Source: Desulfobulbaceae bacterium | Lineage (GTDB): Bacteria > Desulfobacterota > Desulfobulbia > Desulfobulbales > Desulfobulbaceae | Direction of reading: 5' to 3' | Assembly: GCA_015484845.1 (NCBI GenBank) | Contig: WFUT01000025.1 | Span: forward strand, 1 to 33,329 | Length of the DNA stretch: 33,329 nucleotides | Shown: in pieces, positions 17,231 to 27,101 of the stretch | How positions within the stretch are numbered: position 1 is the stretch's first letter | Layout: each line of letters opens with the position of its first letter | Notes under the pieces: generated by a model | Database searches by the model: none | Told to the model about the DNA's origin: nothing | Seen by the model: only the letters and a program-made list of their open reading frames with translations | Made by a program: the position numbers and the translations under genes

Positions 17231-17758
17231 ATGCTGATGCTGCTCTTTTTCTGCTACTGCGCCGTGGTGATCATCGGAACGGGTCTTCTTGCGGTGACCC
17301 TGCGAAACCCTGTCCACTCGGTTCTCATGGTCCTGATCCTCTTCTTCCACATGGCCATGCTCTATCTCTCGCTTGGCGCCGAATTCCTGGCCGCAGTCCA
17401 GGTCATCGTCTATGCCGGTGCCATCCTGGTCCTCTACCTGTTCGTCCTCTTCCTGGTCAGTCTCAAGGAAGAGCTCCGGATGCCGCGCTTTGTCTCCAGC
17501 GCCTGGCTCGGCCGCCTCATTGCCGGCGGCCTGGCGGCATGCCTGCTCTACATCCTGCCGGTCTTCAGCACCGGCGCCAGGGGAAACTGGCCAGCGGAGC
17601 GGGTCCGGGAAATCACGCCCACCCGGGCCCTGGCCACGGAGATGTATTCCGCCAGCGTGCTTCCCTTCGAGATAGCCGGCCTGATCCTGCTGGTGGCGGT
17701 GATCGGGGGACTGCTCCTGGCACGCAGGGAAAAAGATTCATCAAACACGAACGGCTGA
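17231..17758 (+). CDS. nuoJ: NADH-quinone oxidoreductase subunit J
   Basis: ATG 17231; NPVHSVLMVLILFFHMAMLYLSLGAEFLAAVQVIVYAGAILVLYLFVLFLV. Confidence 0.95.
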   Translation: MLMLLFFCYCAVVIIGTGLLAVTLRNPVHSVLMVLILFFHMAMLYLSLGAEFLAAVQVIVYAGAILVLYLFVLFLVSLKEELRMPRFVSSAWLGRLIAGGLAACLLYILPVFSTGARGNWPAERVREITPTRALATEMYSASVLPFEIAGLILLVAVIGGLLLARREKDSSNTNG

Positions 17759-17782
17759 ACCAACCTACACGGAGGAACTGCT

Positions 17783-18085
17783 GTGATCCCACTGAGCTGG
17801 TACATGGCCCTGGCCGCCATCCTCTTCTCCATCGGGGTGTACGGCTTTCTGACCAGGCGCAATATCATCATCATGTTCCTGTCCGCGGAACTGATGCTCA
17901 ACGGTGTCAACCTGAACCTGGTCGCCATGAGTTACTACCTGGAATCGATGCGGGGCCAGGTCTTCACCTTCTTCATCATCACCGTTGCCGCCGCCGAGGC
18001 GGCCATAGGGCTCGGCATCGCCATCTGCCTCTACCGCAACCGCCGGACCGTCTACGTGGATGAAGTCAATCAGTTGAAAGGATGA
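17783..18085 (+). CDS. nuoK: NADH-quinone oxidoreductase subunit K (GTG start)
   Basis: ILFSIGVYGFLTRRNIIIMFLSAELMLNGVNLNLV...AAEAAIGLGIAICLYRNR. Confidence 0.96.
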   Translation: MIPLSWYMALAAILFSIGVYGFLTRRNIIIMFLSAELMLNGVNLNLVAMSYYLESMRGQVFTFFIITVAAAEAAIGLGIAICLYRNRRTVYVDEVNQLKG

Positions 18086-20007
18086 TCATCATGCCCAGCT
18101 ATCTTCTGCTCATACCGTTTCTGCCCCTGGCATCCTTTGTCATCACCCTGCTCCTTGGTCGCAGGATGGGCAGCCGGTGCCACTGGCTGCCGATCATCAC
18201 GGTCCTGGTCTCCCTTGTCTGCGCCATCAAGGCGTTTTTCGAGGTCCTGCACGGCAACATCGTCAACCAGGACCTCTACACCTGGATCAGTTCCGGTTCA
18301 CTCAAGGTCTCGGTGGGATTCCTGGTGGACCAGCTGACCGCGGTGATGCTCATCGTGGTCACCTCCATCAGTTCGCTGGTCCACATCTACTCGGTGGGCT
18401 ACATGAAGGGCGAGGAGGGCTACTACCGTTTCTTCAGCTACCTCAGCCTGTTCACCTTTTCCATGCTCATGCTGGTGCTGGGCAACAACTTTCTCCAGCT
18501 CTTCTTCGGCTGGGAGGCGGTGGGACTGTCCTCCTACCTGCTGATCGGGTTCTACTATGAAAAGGTTTCGGCCGCCGATGCCGGCAAAAAGGCCTTTATC
18601 GTCAACCGGATCGGTGACTTCGGCTTCATTCTCGGCCTGTTCCTGGTCTTTGTCACCTTCGGTACCCTCCATTATGAGCCCATCTTCGCCAATGCCGAAC
18701 AGGCAGTGGGCCAGAGCTTTGCCATCTTCGGCATGCACTTCGACCTGCCCACGGCCATGGCCCTGCTGCTCATGTGCGGCGCCCTGGGCAAGTCGGCCCA
18801 GATCCCGCTCCATGTCTGGCTGCCCGATGCCATGGAAGGACCGACGCCGGTCAGCGCCCTGATCCACGCCGCCACCATGGTCACGGCCGGTGTCTTCCTG
18901 ATCGCCCGCTGCAACCCGCTCTTCGAGCTTTCCTCCCTTGCAATGAACGTGGTCACCGTGATCGGGGCCGTCACCTGCCTGTTTGCCGCCACCATCGCCC
19001 TGGTCCAGACCGATATCAAGCGGGTGGTCGCCTACTCGACCCTGAGCCAGCTTGCCTACATGTTCATGGCCTGCGGTGTGGGCGCCTACTCGGCCGGCAT
19101 CTTCCACCTCTTCACCCATGCCTTTTTCAAGGCCCTGCTCTTCCTGGGCTGCGGCTCCATCATCCTGGCCATGCACCACGAGCAGGAGGTCGGCTCCATG
19201 GGCGGGCTCAGGAAGTACATGCCGATAACCTATGTCACCTTCCTGATCGCCACCCTCTCCATCTCCGGCGTGCCGGGCCTGGCCGGCTTCTACTCCAAGG
19301 ACGAGATCCTGGCCATGGCCTTTGCCTCGCACGTGGCAACCGGCAAGTTTGCCTGGTTCATCGGCACCCTGGTCGCCTTCCTGACGGCCCTCTACTCGTT
19401 CCGGCTCTTCTTCCTCATCTTCCACGGCAAATTCCGGGGCACCGCCGAGCAGAAGGCGCACCTCCGGGAATCGCCCCCCGTGGTCACCGTACCGCTGCTG
19501 CTGCTGGCCGTGGGCGCGGTGGGCGCCGGATGGTTCGGCGTACCCGAGATCCTTGGCGGCGACAACCACTGGTCCCACTTCCTCGGCCCGGTCCTGGGGC
19601 ACCCGGAGGTGCATCTCGGCTATCTCACTGAATCGCTGTTGATGTCCGTCTCGGTCCTGGCCGGGGTCGGGGGCATCCTGCTCGCCTGGTACATGTACAT
19701 CGACCAGCCCGCCCTGCCCGCCGAGCTGGCGGCCCGGTTTCCCCGGGTCTACCGGCTCCTGCACAACAAGTACTACGTGGACGAATTCTATATCCGCTTC
19801 CTGGTGGAGCCGATCAAGGAATTCAGCAGGGTCCTGGACCGAATCGTGGATACCAACATCATCGAGCTGGTGGTCAACGGCGTGCCGCGCCTCATCGGTG
19901 CCCTGGCCGCCAAAGCACGGAAACTCCAGGACGGGCTCCTGCCCCATTACCTGACCTGGATGGGTGGAAGCGCACTCTTCCTCTTTGTCTGGATGTTCAC
20001 CCGATAA
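18082..20007 (+). CDS. nuoL: NADH-quinone oxidoreductase subunit L
   Basis: 641 aa; WEAVGLSSYLLIGFYYEK, KSAQIPLHVWLPDAMEGPTPVSALIHAATMVTAGVFL. Confidence 0.98.
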   Translation: MIIMPSYLLLIPFLPLASFVITLLLGRRMGSRCHWLPIITVLVSLVCAIKAFFEVLHGNIVNQDLYTWISSGSLKVSVGFLVDQLTAVMLIVVTSISSLVHIYSVGYMKGEEGYYRFFSYLSLFTFSMLMLVLGNNFLQLFFGWEAVGLSSYLLIGFYYEKVSAADAGKKAFIVNRIGDFGFILGLFLVFVTFGTLHYEPIFANAEQAVGQSFAIFGMHFDLPTAMALLLMCGALGKSAQIPLHVWLPDAMEGPTPVSALIHAATMVTAGVFLIARCNPLFELSSLAMNVVTVIGAVTCLFAATIALVQTDIKRVVAYSTLSQLAYMFMACGVGAYSAGIFHLFTHAFFKALLFLGCGSIILAMHHEQEVGSMGGLRKYMPITYVTFLIATLSISGVPGLAGFYSKDEILAMAFASHVATGKFAWFIGTLVAFLTALYSFRLFFLIFHGKFRGTAEQKAHLRESPPVVTVPLLLLAVGAVGAGWFGVPEILGGDNHWSHFLGPVLGHPEVHLGYLTESLLMSVSVLAGVGGILLAWYMYIDQPALPAELAARFPRVYRLLHNKYYVDEFYIRFLVEPIKEFSRVLDRIVDTNIIELVVNGVPRLIGALAAKARKLQDGLLPHYLTWMGGSALFLFVWMFTR

Positions 20008-20071
20008 GACCGGTTTCCGTGGCCGGCTGAAGGCACAACCCCGTAACCCCGAGGTACAAACGAGAGCAACC

Positions 20072-21577
20072 ATGTCCATTCCACTTCTCAGCACCCTGAT
20101 CTTTTTTCCCGTTGTCGGCGGCCTGAGCCTGCTGCTGGTGGACCGGAAACAGACCGGTCTCATCCGGATGATGGCGCTGATCATCGCCCTCATGGAGATG
20201 CTGATCAGCCTGCCGCTCTTCTTCCTGTTCGACAAGACCACGCACCGCATGCAGTTCACCGAGCTGCACGCCTGGATCCCGGCCCTGAACATCAACTACT
20301 CGCTGGGCATCGACGGTATCAGCATCCTCTTCATCCTGCTCACCGGCCTGGTCACCGTGCTCTCCATCCTGGTCTCCTGGGAGGCCATCCAGGACAAGGT
20401 CAAGGAGTTCTTCATCGCCCTGATGGTACTGGAGGGGATGATCATGGGGGTCTTCTGCGCCCTGGATTTCTTCCTGTTCTATATCTTCTGGGAGGCCATG
20501 CTGATCCCCATGTTCCTGATCATCGGCATCTGGGGCGGCCCGAAACGCATCTATGCCACGGTCAAGTTCTTTCTCTACACCCTGGTCGGCAGCCTGCTGA
20601 TGCTGGTGGGCATCATCACCCTCTATTACCATGGCGGCCATACCTTCGACATCCGTGAGCTGGCCCGGCATTCCTACTCGCCCGGCCTGCAGATGCTGCT
20701 GTTCTGGGCCATGTTCGCCGCCTTTGCCGTCAAGGTCCCCATGTGGCCGGTGCACACCTGGCTGCCCGACGCCCATACCGAGGCACCGGCGGCCGGCTCG
20801 GTTATCCTGGCCGCGGTGCTGATCAAGATGGGGGCCTACGGCTTTCTGCGCTTCTCCATGCCCATCCTGCCCGACGCCACCCGGGCCATGATGGTACCCA
20901 TGATCGTGCTCTCCCTGATCGCCATCGTCTATGGCGGTGTGATCTGCCTGGCCCAGACCGATCTCAAGCGGCTCATCGCCTACAGCTCGGTCAGCCACAT
21001 GGGCTTCATCACCCTGGGTATCTACGGCCTCAACACCCAGGGCATCGAGGGCGGTATCCTGCAGATGATCAACCACGGTATCGTCACCGGCGCCCTGTTT
21101 CTCTGCATCGGCATGGTCTACGAACGGACCCATACCCGCGCCATTGCCGACTACGGCGGCCTGGCCTCCACCATGCCGGTCTTTGCCGGCTTCTTCATGC
21201 TCTTTACCATGGCGGCGGTTGGGTTGCCGGCCACCAACGGCTTTATCGGCGAATTTCTCATCCTGCTTGGCAGCTTCATCAACCGGCCATGGGCAGCGTT
21301 CTTTGCCGCCACCGGCCTGGTTATCGGCGCCTGGTACATGCTCTGGCTCTACCAGCGGATCTTCTTCAACCCGGTCAATGCCAGGGTCCGGGGACTGCCG
21401 GAGCTGAACCTGCGCGAGGTGGCGACCCTGCTGCCCATGGTGGTCCTGATCTTCTGGATCGGCCTCTACCCGGACAGCCTGCTCAGTTTCATGCACGTCT
21501 CCGTGGCCCATCTCCTGGATCAGGTGCATGGCGGAGCTGATGCCGCACAGCAGGTTGCCGCAGTCCTGGCAAAATAA
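20072..21577 (+). CDS. nuoM: NADH-quinone oxidoreductase subunit M
   Basis: ATG 20072; FWEAMLIPMFLIIGIWGGPKRIYATVKFFLYTLVGS...WLPDAHTEAPAAGSVILAAVLIKMGAYG. Confidence 0.97.
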   Translation: MSIPLLSTLIFFPVVGGLSLLLVDRKQTGLIRMMALIIALMEMLISLPLFFLFDKTTHRMQFTELHAWIPALNINYSLGIDGISILFILLTGLVTVLSILVSWEAIQDKVKEFFIALMVLEGMIMGVFCALDFFLFYIFWEAMLIPMFLIIGIWGGPKRIYATVKFFLYTLVGSLLMLVGIITLYYHGGHTFDIRELARHSYSPGLQMLLFWAMFAAFAVKVPMWPVHTWLPDAHTEAPAAGSVILAAVLIKMGAYGFLRFSMPILPDATRAMMVPMIVLSLIAIVYGGVICLAQTDLKRLIAYSSVSHMGFITLGIYGLNTQGIEGGILQMINHGIVTGALFLCIGMVYERTHTRAIADYGGLASTMPVFAGFFMLFTMAAVGLPATNGFIGEFLILLGSFINRPWAAFFAATGLVIGAWYMLWLYQRIFFNPVNARVRGLPELNLREVATLLPMVVLIFWIGLYPDSLLSFMHVSVAHLLDQVHGGADAAQQVAAVLAK

Positions 21578-21628
21578 CTCCAAACCCGAAAAACCGAACC
21601 GAAAACCCTTTACCCGGAACCGAAATCC

Positions 21629-23065
21629 ATGAATGCTATCACCTGGGCAACCTTTGAACCGCTCCTGCCGGAGATGCTGCTGGTCTGTACCGGGCTGGTC
21701 CTGATCGGCCTGGACCTCTTTGCGGAAAAGACGCGGGAAGTCCTTCCCTGGCTCACCGTGCTGGGTTGTGTCACCGTGCTGGGCATGGTGCTCGGCGAGC
21801 GTAACGTGTCCGCATTCGGCGGCATGTTCCTCACCGACTCCTATGGTGTCTTTTTCAAGGTCATCAGCCTGCTGTCGGTGATCATGGCCACCCTGATGGG
21901 GGAACACTACCGGAGGGTCCATGGCCTGCGCCATGGTGAATACTATGCGCTCATGGTCTTTGCCGCCACCGGCATGCTGATCATGGCCTCGGCAGGCGAC
22001 CTGATGGTCCTCTACCTGGGCCTGGAACTGATGGCGCTTTCGGTCTACTGCCTGGTGGGCATGAACAAGCGCGAGGCCGTCAGTGCCGAGGCGGCCATCA
22101 AGTACTTTCTCATGGGCGTCTTTGCCTCGGCCATCATGCTCTTTGGCATGTCCCTGGTCTATGGCCTGACCGGATCCACATCCATTGCCGAGATAGCCCG
22201 TTTCACGGCCAGGACCGGCCTGGCCGAAAACCCGGCCCTGCTCGCCGCCCTTGGCCTCATGATCGCGGCCTTCTGCTTCAAGGTGGCGGTGGCGCCCTTT
22301 CACTTCTGGACGCCGGACGTCTACGAAGGAGCACCGACCATGGTCACCGCCTTCATGTCCGTGGGACCCAAGGCGGCCGGATTCGCTGTCTTCGGCCGGG
22401 TGCTGGTCTCGGGCTTTCCCGAGCTGCAGCCGCACTGGGGCAGCCTGCTGGCCATACTCGCCCTCCTGACCATGGCGGTCGGCAATATCACCGCCCTGGT
22501 CCAGACCTCCATCAAGCGGATGCTGGCCTATTCCGCCATTGCCCATGCCGGCTATTCCCTGCTCGGCGTGCTTGCCGGCACGGCCGACGGCCTGTCCGCC
22601 ACCATGAGTTATCTTCTCATCTACGGGTTCATGAACATGGGCGCCTTTGCAATCCTGGTGTTGCTCTCCTCCCGGGGCGCCCATCATGAATCCCTGGATG
22701 ACTACCGGGGCCTGGCCAAAAATCATCCCCTGGCCGCGGTCCTGATGCTGATCTTCATGTTCTCCCTCACCGGGATCCCGCCGACGGCCGGGTTCATCGG
22801 CAAGTTCTACCTGCTCCGGGCCGCGCTGGGCGCGGGCTATACCGGAACGGTCATCGGTGCCGTCATCTTCAGCGCCATCTCCGCATACTTCTACCTGCGG
22901 GTGGTGCGCAACATGTACATGAGCGAACCGGAAGGCGAGCTCGATTTCAGCTATTCTCCGGGTATTTCAGCCGTACTCGGGTTAGCACTGCTGGGGGTTG
23001 TCGGACTCGGTCTGCTCCCCGGCACCATAATTGGCCGCGCTGCCAGTGCTCTGCTCGGCCAATAA
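21629..23065 (+). CDS. nuoN: NADH-quinone oxidoreductase subunit N
   Basis: 478 aa; LELMALSVYCLVG, FKVAVAPFHFWTPDVYEGAPTMVTAFMS. Confidence 0.97.
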   Translation: MNAITWATFEPLLPEMLLVCTGLVLIGLDLFAEKTREVLPWLTVLGCVTVLGMVLGERNVSAFGGMFLTDSYGVFFKVISLLSVIMATLMGEHYRRVHGLRHGEYYALMVFAATGMLIMASAGDLMVLYLGLELMALSVYCLVGMNKREAVSAEAAIKYFLMGVFASAIMLFGMSLVYGLTGSTSIAEIARFTARTGLAENPALLAALGLMIAAFCFKVAVAPFHFWTPDVYEGAPTMVTAFMSVGPKAAGFAVFGRVLVSGFPELQPHWGSLLAILALLTMAVGNITALVQTSIKRMLAYSAIAHAGYSLLGVLAGTADGLSATMSYLLIYGFMNMGAFAILVLLSSRGAHHESLDDYRGLAKNHPLAAVLMLIFMFSLTGIPPTAGFIGKFYLLRAALGAGYTGTVIGAVIFSAISAYFYLRVVRNMYMSEPEGELDFSYSPGISAVLGLALLGVVGLGLLPGTIIGRAASALLGQ

Positions 23066-23122
23066 GTGGTATTGACCGCGGTCTTGCCAGCCGCGGTCGG
23101 ACCACGCTTTCTCCTTCGTACC

Positions 23123-23157
23123 GACGGTCGGCCCCTGTGGCCGGCCGTCACTTTTTT
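23123..23157 (+). terminator. Rho-independent terminator of the nuo operon
   Basis: GACGGTCGGCC-CCTGT-GGCCGGCCGTC-AC-TTTTTT. A second hairpin GACCGCGG/CCGCGGTC lies just upstream (23074-23098). Confidence 0.85.
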
Positions 23158-23285
23158 CTGGGGAACTGGTTTGGGAGTTGGAGATTGGAGGATTTCCGGC
23201 AGGAATGCAGGGCACGGGCAGAGACGCGGAGCCGCGCCTGTGACCAGCCTGCCGGCACGGGTGGCCCTCTCTTGCCCTGGCTGGA

Positions 23286-23966
23286 TTACTTCTGCCGGAT
23301 GTGGGAGAGGATCAGGTCCACGACCTGGTCCAGGTCGAGGTTGGTGGTATCGATGTGGATGGCGTCAGGGGCGGCCCGCAGGGGGGCGATGGTCCGCTGG
23401 CGGTCGTCGCGGTCGCGCTGGATGATCTGGGCCAGGATCTCCTCTTTATCCACCTCCTGGCCGCGCTGCCTGAGCTGCTCGGCCCGGCGGCGGGCCCGCT
23501 CCCCGGGCGCGGCGTCGAGAAAGAACTTCCAGGCCGCCCGCGGGAAGACCACGGTGCCGGTATCCCGGCCCTCGGCAACGATCCTGCCGGCGGCCCCCAT
23601 CTCCTGCTGCATGCGGGTCAGTCGTTGCCGCACCACGCCCAGGGCCGAGACCCTGGAGGCGGCCATGGCCATCTCCGGGGTGCGGATCTCGCGGCTCACG
23701 TCCCGGCCATCCACCAGGACCCGGACATCGTCTCCTTCCCTTTCCGGGGGCAGCAGCCGGATATCGAGATCATTGAGAAGGCGCGCCACACCCTGCTCGT
23801 CATCGGGAGAGACGCCCTCCTGCAGGCACTTCCAGGCCACGGCCCGGTACATGGCGCCGGTGTCCAGGTAGGTATAGCCCAGGCGGGCGGCCACGGCCCT
23901 GGAGACCGTGGACTTGCCCACCCCGGACGGGCCGTCGATGGTGACGATCTGCTGTGGTGAGGCCAT
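23286..23966 (-). CDS. cmk: Cytidylate kinase
   Basis: IVTIDGPSGVGKSTVSRAVAARLGYTYLDTGAMYRAVAW...VAEGRDTGTVVFPRAAWKFFLDA. Confidence 0.96.
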   Translation of the reverse strand: MASPQQIVTIDGPSGVGKSTVSRAVAARLGYTYLDTGAMYRAVAWKCLQEGVSPDDEQGVARLLNDLDIRLLPPEREGDDVRVLVDGRDVSREIRTPEMAMAASRVSALGVVRQRLTRMQQEMGAAGRIVAEGRDTGTVVFPRAAWKFFLDAAPGERARRRAEQLRQRGQEVDKEEILAQIIQRDRDDRQRTIAPLRAAPDAIHIDTTNLDLDQVVDLILSHIRQK

Positions 23967-23971
23967 GATCC

Positions 23972-25090
23972 TCAGTCCTCGCGGTAGCCGAGTTCTGCCA
24001 GGCAGTCGGCCAGGGCACCGACAAAACGGCTGTTTTCCTCCTCCGTGCCCACGGTGATGCGGATGAACTCCGGGTAACCGTAGGCCTTCATGGAGCGGAC
24101 AATGACCCCCTTGTGCAGCATGGCCTCGTACAGCCTGGTGGCATCGCCGCGCACGTCGATGAGAAAGAAGTTGGTGTGCGAGGGATAGGCAACACAGCCC
24201 AGCCGCTCCACCTCGGCGCTGAGCCACTGCCGCCCCTGGCGGGTCTTCTCCAGGGTGTGCCGGTAGTGCGCCAGGTCACGGACAGCAGCCAGGGCCCCCA
24301 CCTGGCCGGGCAGGTTGATGTTGAAGGGCTGCCGGACCCGGTGCAGGAGATCGGCGATCTGCCGGTGCATGAGGCCAAATCCCACCCGCAGGCCGGCCAG
24401 GCCAAAGGCCTTGGAAAAGGTGCGCAGGGCGACCACGGCCGGGATGCCGTCCGGCCTGCGGATACAGGCCTTGACATCGATCCGCTCGTTCGGGTCCACG
24501 AAATCGACATAGGCCTCGTCGAGCACCACGATCACGCTCTCGGGCAGGGCGGCGAGAAAATCGTCGAAATCCTGCCTGGCGATCAGGGTACCGCAGGGAT
24601 TGTTGGGATTGTCGAGGAAGATCAACCGGGTCCTGTCGGTTACCGCGTCCCGGATGGCGGCCAGGTCGTGGTACATCTCCCTGAGGGGGATGACCACGTT
24701 TCTGCCGCCGCGCACCTGGACAAACTTCTGGTACATGAGAAAGGAGGGGTGGCTGGTGATCACCTCGTCACCTGCCCGGACAAAGGCCTTGACCAGGAAC
24801 TCGATCACCTCGTTGGAGCCGTTGCCGAGAACGATCTCGGCCATGTCCATGTCCAGCCACTCGGCCAGGGCCTCGGTCAGGTAGTGGCTGGAGCCGTCCG
24901 GGTAGCGGTGCAGGCCGGTGAGGACCCCGGCTATGGCCTCCACCGCGGCCGGGGACGGCCCCCAGGCGTTCTCGTTGGAGGCCAGCTTGATGGAATCGGT
25001 GATGCCATACTCCCGTTCCAGCTCCTCCAGCGGCTTGCCGGGCGGATAGGGGACAATGGCGGCGATGTTTTCCGGGATGCGCAGTTTCAT
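23972..25090 (-). CDS. hisC: Histidinol-phosphate aminotransferase
   Basis: KLASNENAWGPSP...YPDGSSHYLTEALAEWL...GNGSNEVIE...DEAYVDF...TFSKAFGLAGLRVGFG. Confidence 0.94.
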   Translation of the reverse strand: MKLRIPENIAAIVPYPPGKPLEELEREYGITDSIKLASNENAWGPSPAAVEAIAGVLTGLHRYPDGSSHYLTEALAEWLDMDMAEIVLGNGSNEVIEFLVKAFVRAGDEVITSHPSFLMYQKFVQVRGGRNVVIPLREMYHDLAAIRDAVTDRTRLIFLDNPNNPCGTLIARQDFDDFLAALPESVIVVLDEAYVDFVDPNERIDVKACIRRPDGIPAVVALRTFSKAFGLAGLRVGFGLMHRQIADLLHRVRQPFNINLPGQVGALAAVRDLAHYRHTLEKTRQGRQWLSAEVERLGCVAYPSHTNFFLIDVRGDATRLYEAMLHKGVIVRSMKAYGYPEFIRITVGTEEENSRFVGALADCLAELGYRED

Positions 25091-25115
25091 GGTCTCGGGG
25101 TGGCTGAGGGCAGGA

Positions 25116-26576
25116 TCAGGCCAGCTCCGGCTTTGTGCCGACAACTCCGGCCCGCTGCTCCAGGTTGTGGGCCGCGCGCAGCAGCACCTCTTCGTTGAAA
25201 TGGGCCGCCTGCATCTGCATGCCGATGGGCAGGCCGTCGGAGCTGAAGCCGCAGGGCACCGAGATGGCCGGAATGCCGGCCAGGTTGGCCGAGATGGTCA
25301 GGATGTCCGAAAGATACATGGCCAGCGGGTCATCGCTCTTCTCTCCGATCTTCCAGGCCGGGGTCGGGCAGACCGGCGAGACCAGCAGGTCACAGCGTGC
25401 AAAGGCCTGCCTGAAGTCGTCCGTGATCAGGGTGCGGACCTGGGAGGCCTTCTTGTAATAGGCGTCATAGTACCCGGCCGACAGGGCATAGGTGCCGATC
25501 AGGATCCGCCGTTTCACCTCGTCGCCGAATCCCCGCGAGCGGCTGGCGCGGTACATGTCGATGAGGGTCCGGGCGTCCTGGTCGCGGAAGCCGTAGCGGA
25601 CACCGTCGTAACGGGCCAGGTTGGAGCTGGCCTCGGCCGGGGCGATGAGATAGTAGACCGCGACACAGTACCGGGTATGGGGCAGGGAGACCTCGACGAT
25701 CTCGGCGCCTGCCTCGCGCAGCATGTCGATGCCCCGGCGCACGGACCTCTCCACCTCGGGATCCAGCCCGTCGCCGAAGTACTCGGCCGGGATCCCGATC
25801 CTGATCCCCTCCATGCCGTCCACCAGGGCCCTGGTGTAATCGGGCACCTCCCGGTTGATGGAGGTGGAATCGCGGTGATCATAGCCGGCGATGACGTTCA
25901 TCATCAGGGCGCAGTCGGCAACGTCCCGGGTCATGGGGCCCACCTGGTCCAGGGAGGAGGCAAAGGCCACCAGGCCGTAGCGGGAGACGCGGCCATAGGT
26001 GGGCTTCATGCCCACGATACCGCACAGGGAGGCGGGCTGGCGGATGGAGCCGCCGGTGTCGGAGCCCAGCGAGGCAAAACACTCGTCCGCGGCCACGGCC
26101 GCTGCCGAGCCGCCGCTGGAACCGCCGGTGACATAGCCCTCCTTCCAGGGATTGACCGGCACCTGGAAGGCGCAGTTTTCACTGGTGGAACCCATGGCGA
26201 ACTCGTCCATGGCCACCTTGCCCAGGATGACGGCGCCTGCCTGGTTGAGCCTTTCGATCACCGTGGCGTCGTAGGGCGGGGTGAAGTTCTCCAGCATCCT
26301 GGATCCGCAGGTGGTGGGCATGGTCCGGGTGCAGAGCACGTCCTTAACCGAGAGCGGAATACCGAGCAGGTCCCCTGCCCTGCCCTGTTCGCGCAGCCGG
26401 TCGGCCTCCTCGGCCCGGGCCAGGGCCCCTTCCCGGTCCAGGTGCAGGTAGGCCCGGATCCTGTCTTCCACCTGGTTGATGCGGAACAGCACCGCCTCGG
26501 TCAACTGGAGGGAGGTGATCTCGCCCCGGGCCAGTTTTTCCCGTGCCTGGGTCAGGGTCAGACTGTATATCTCCAT
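25116..26576 (-). CDS. gatA: Asp-tRNA(Asn)/Glu-tRNA(Gln) amidotransferase subunit A
   Basis: Amidase signature: [12 protein letters not shown]...[64 protein letters not shown]. Confidence 0.97.
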   Translation of the reverse strand: MEIYSLTLTQAREKLARGEITSLQLTEAVLFRINQVEDRIRAYLHLDREGALARAEEADRLREQGRAGDLLGIPLSVKDVLCTRTMPTTCGSRMLENFTPPYDATVIERLNQAGAVILGKVAMDEFAMGSTSENCAFQVPVNPWKEGYVTGGSSGGSAAAVAADECFASLGSDTGGSIRQPASLCGIVGMKPTYGRVSRYGLVAFASSLDQVGPMTRDVADCALMMNVIAGYDHRDSTSINREVPDYTRALVDGMEGIRIGIPAEYFGDGLDPEVERSVRRGIDMLREAGAEIVEVSLPHTRYCVAVYYLIAPAEASSNLARYDGVRYGFRDQDARTLIDMYRASRSRGFGDEVKRRILIGTYALSAGYYDAYYKKASQVRTLITDDFRQAFARCDLLVSPVCPTPAWKIGEKSDDPLAMYLSDILTISANLAGIPAISVPCGFSSDGLPIGMQMQAAHFNEEVLLRAAHNLEQRAGVVGTKPELA

Positions 26577-26586
26577 TGCATGATCC

Positions 26587-26874
26587 TCAACTGATGATCT
26601 TCGGGACCACGAAGGCCTCGCCGTTGTCCGCCGGCGCATTGGCCAGGGCCTTTTCCCGGGCCAGGGACGGACGGACCTCGTCCTCGCGAAAGGCGTTGGT
26701 CACCCGCTGGCTGTGCGTCGTCTCCCCGACGCCGGTGGTGTCGACCTCGTCCAGCTTGGCCACGTAGTTGAGGATGGTGTCGAGCTGACCGGTCATCCGC
26801 TCTGCCTCCTCCGGTGTCAGGTCGAGACGGGCCAGCCGGGCCACGTGTTCCACTTCTTCCCGTGTTATCTTCAT
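26587..26874 (-). CDS. gatC: Asp-tRNA(Asn)/Glu-tRNA(Gln) amidotransferase subunit C
   Basis: [49 protein letters not shown]. Confidence 0.96.
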   Translation of the reverse strand: MKITREEVEHVARLARLDLTPEEAERMTGQLDTILNYVAKLDEVDTTGVGETTHSQRVTNAFREDEVRPSLAREKALANAPADNGEAFVVPKIIS

Positions 26875-27101
26875 TTCCTGCTACCTCTTGTCGCTTTTCC
26901 CCTTCCCTCCAGCCGCAACCGGCCGGGCACAGGGCGGCCCGCCTGGCCGGGATATCCCTGTCGCCGCCGGGGCCTCGAGCTGTCGAAGCCGACAGGGCAG
27001 GCCCGCGGGACCGGTGGACCGTGAGAAGGAAACAGAAACAGGGACCAGGCATTGCCGCCATTGGCGGCGAACCACAGGTCCGCTGCCTGCTGATCGATAA
27101 T

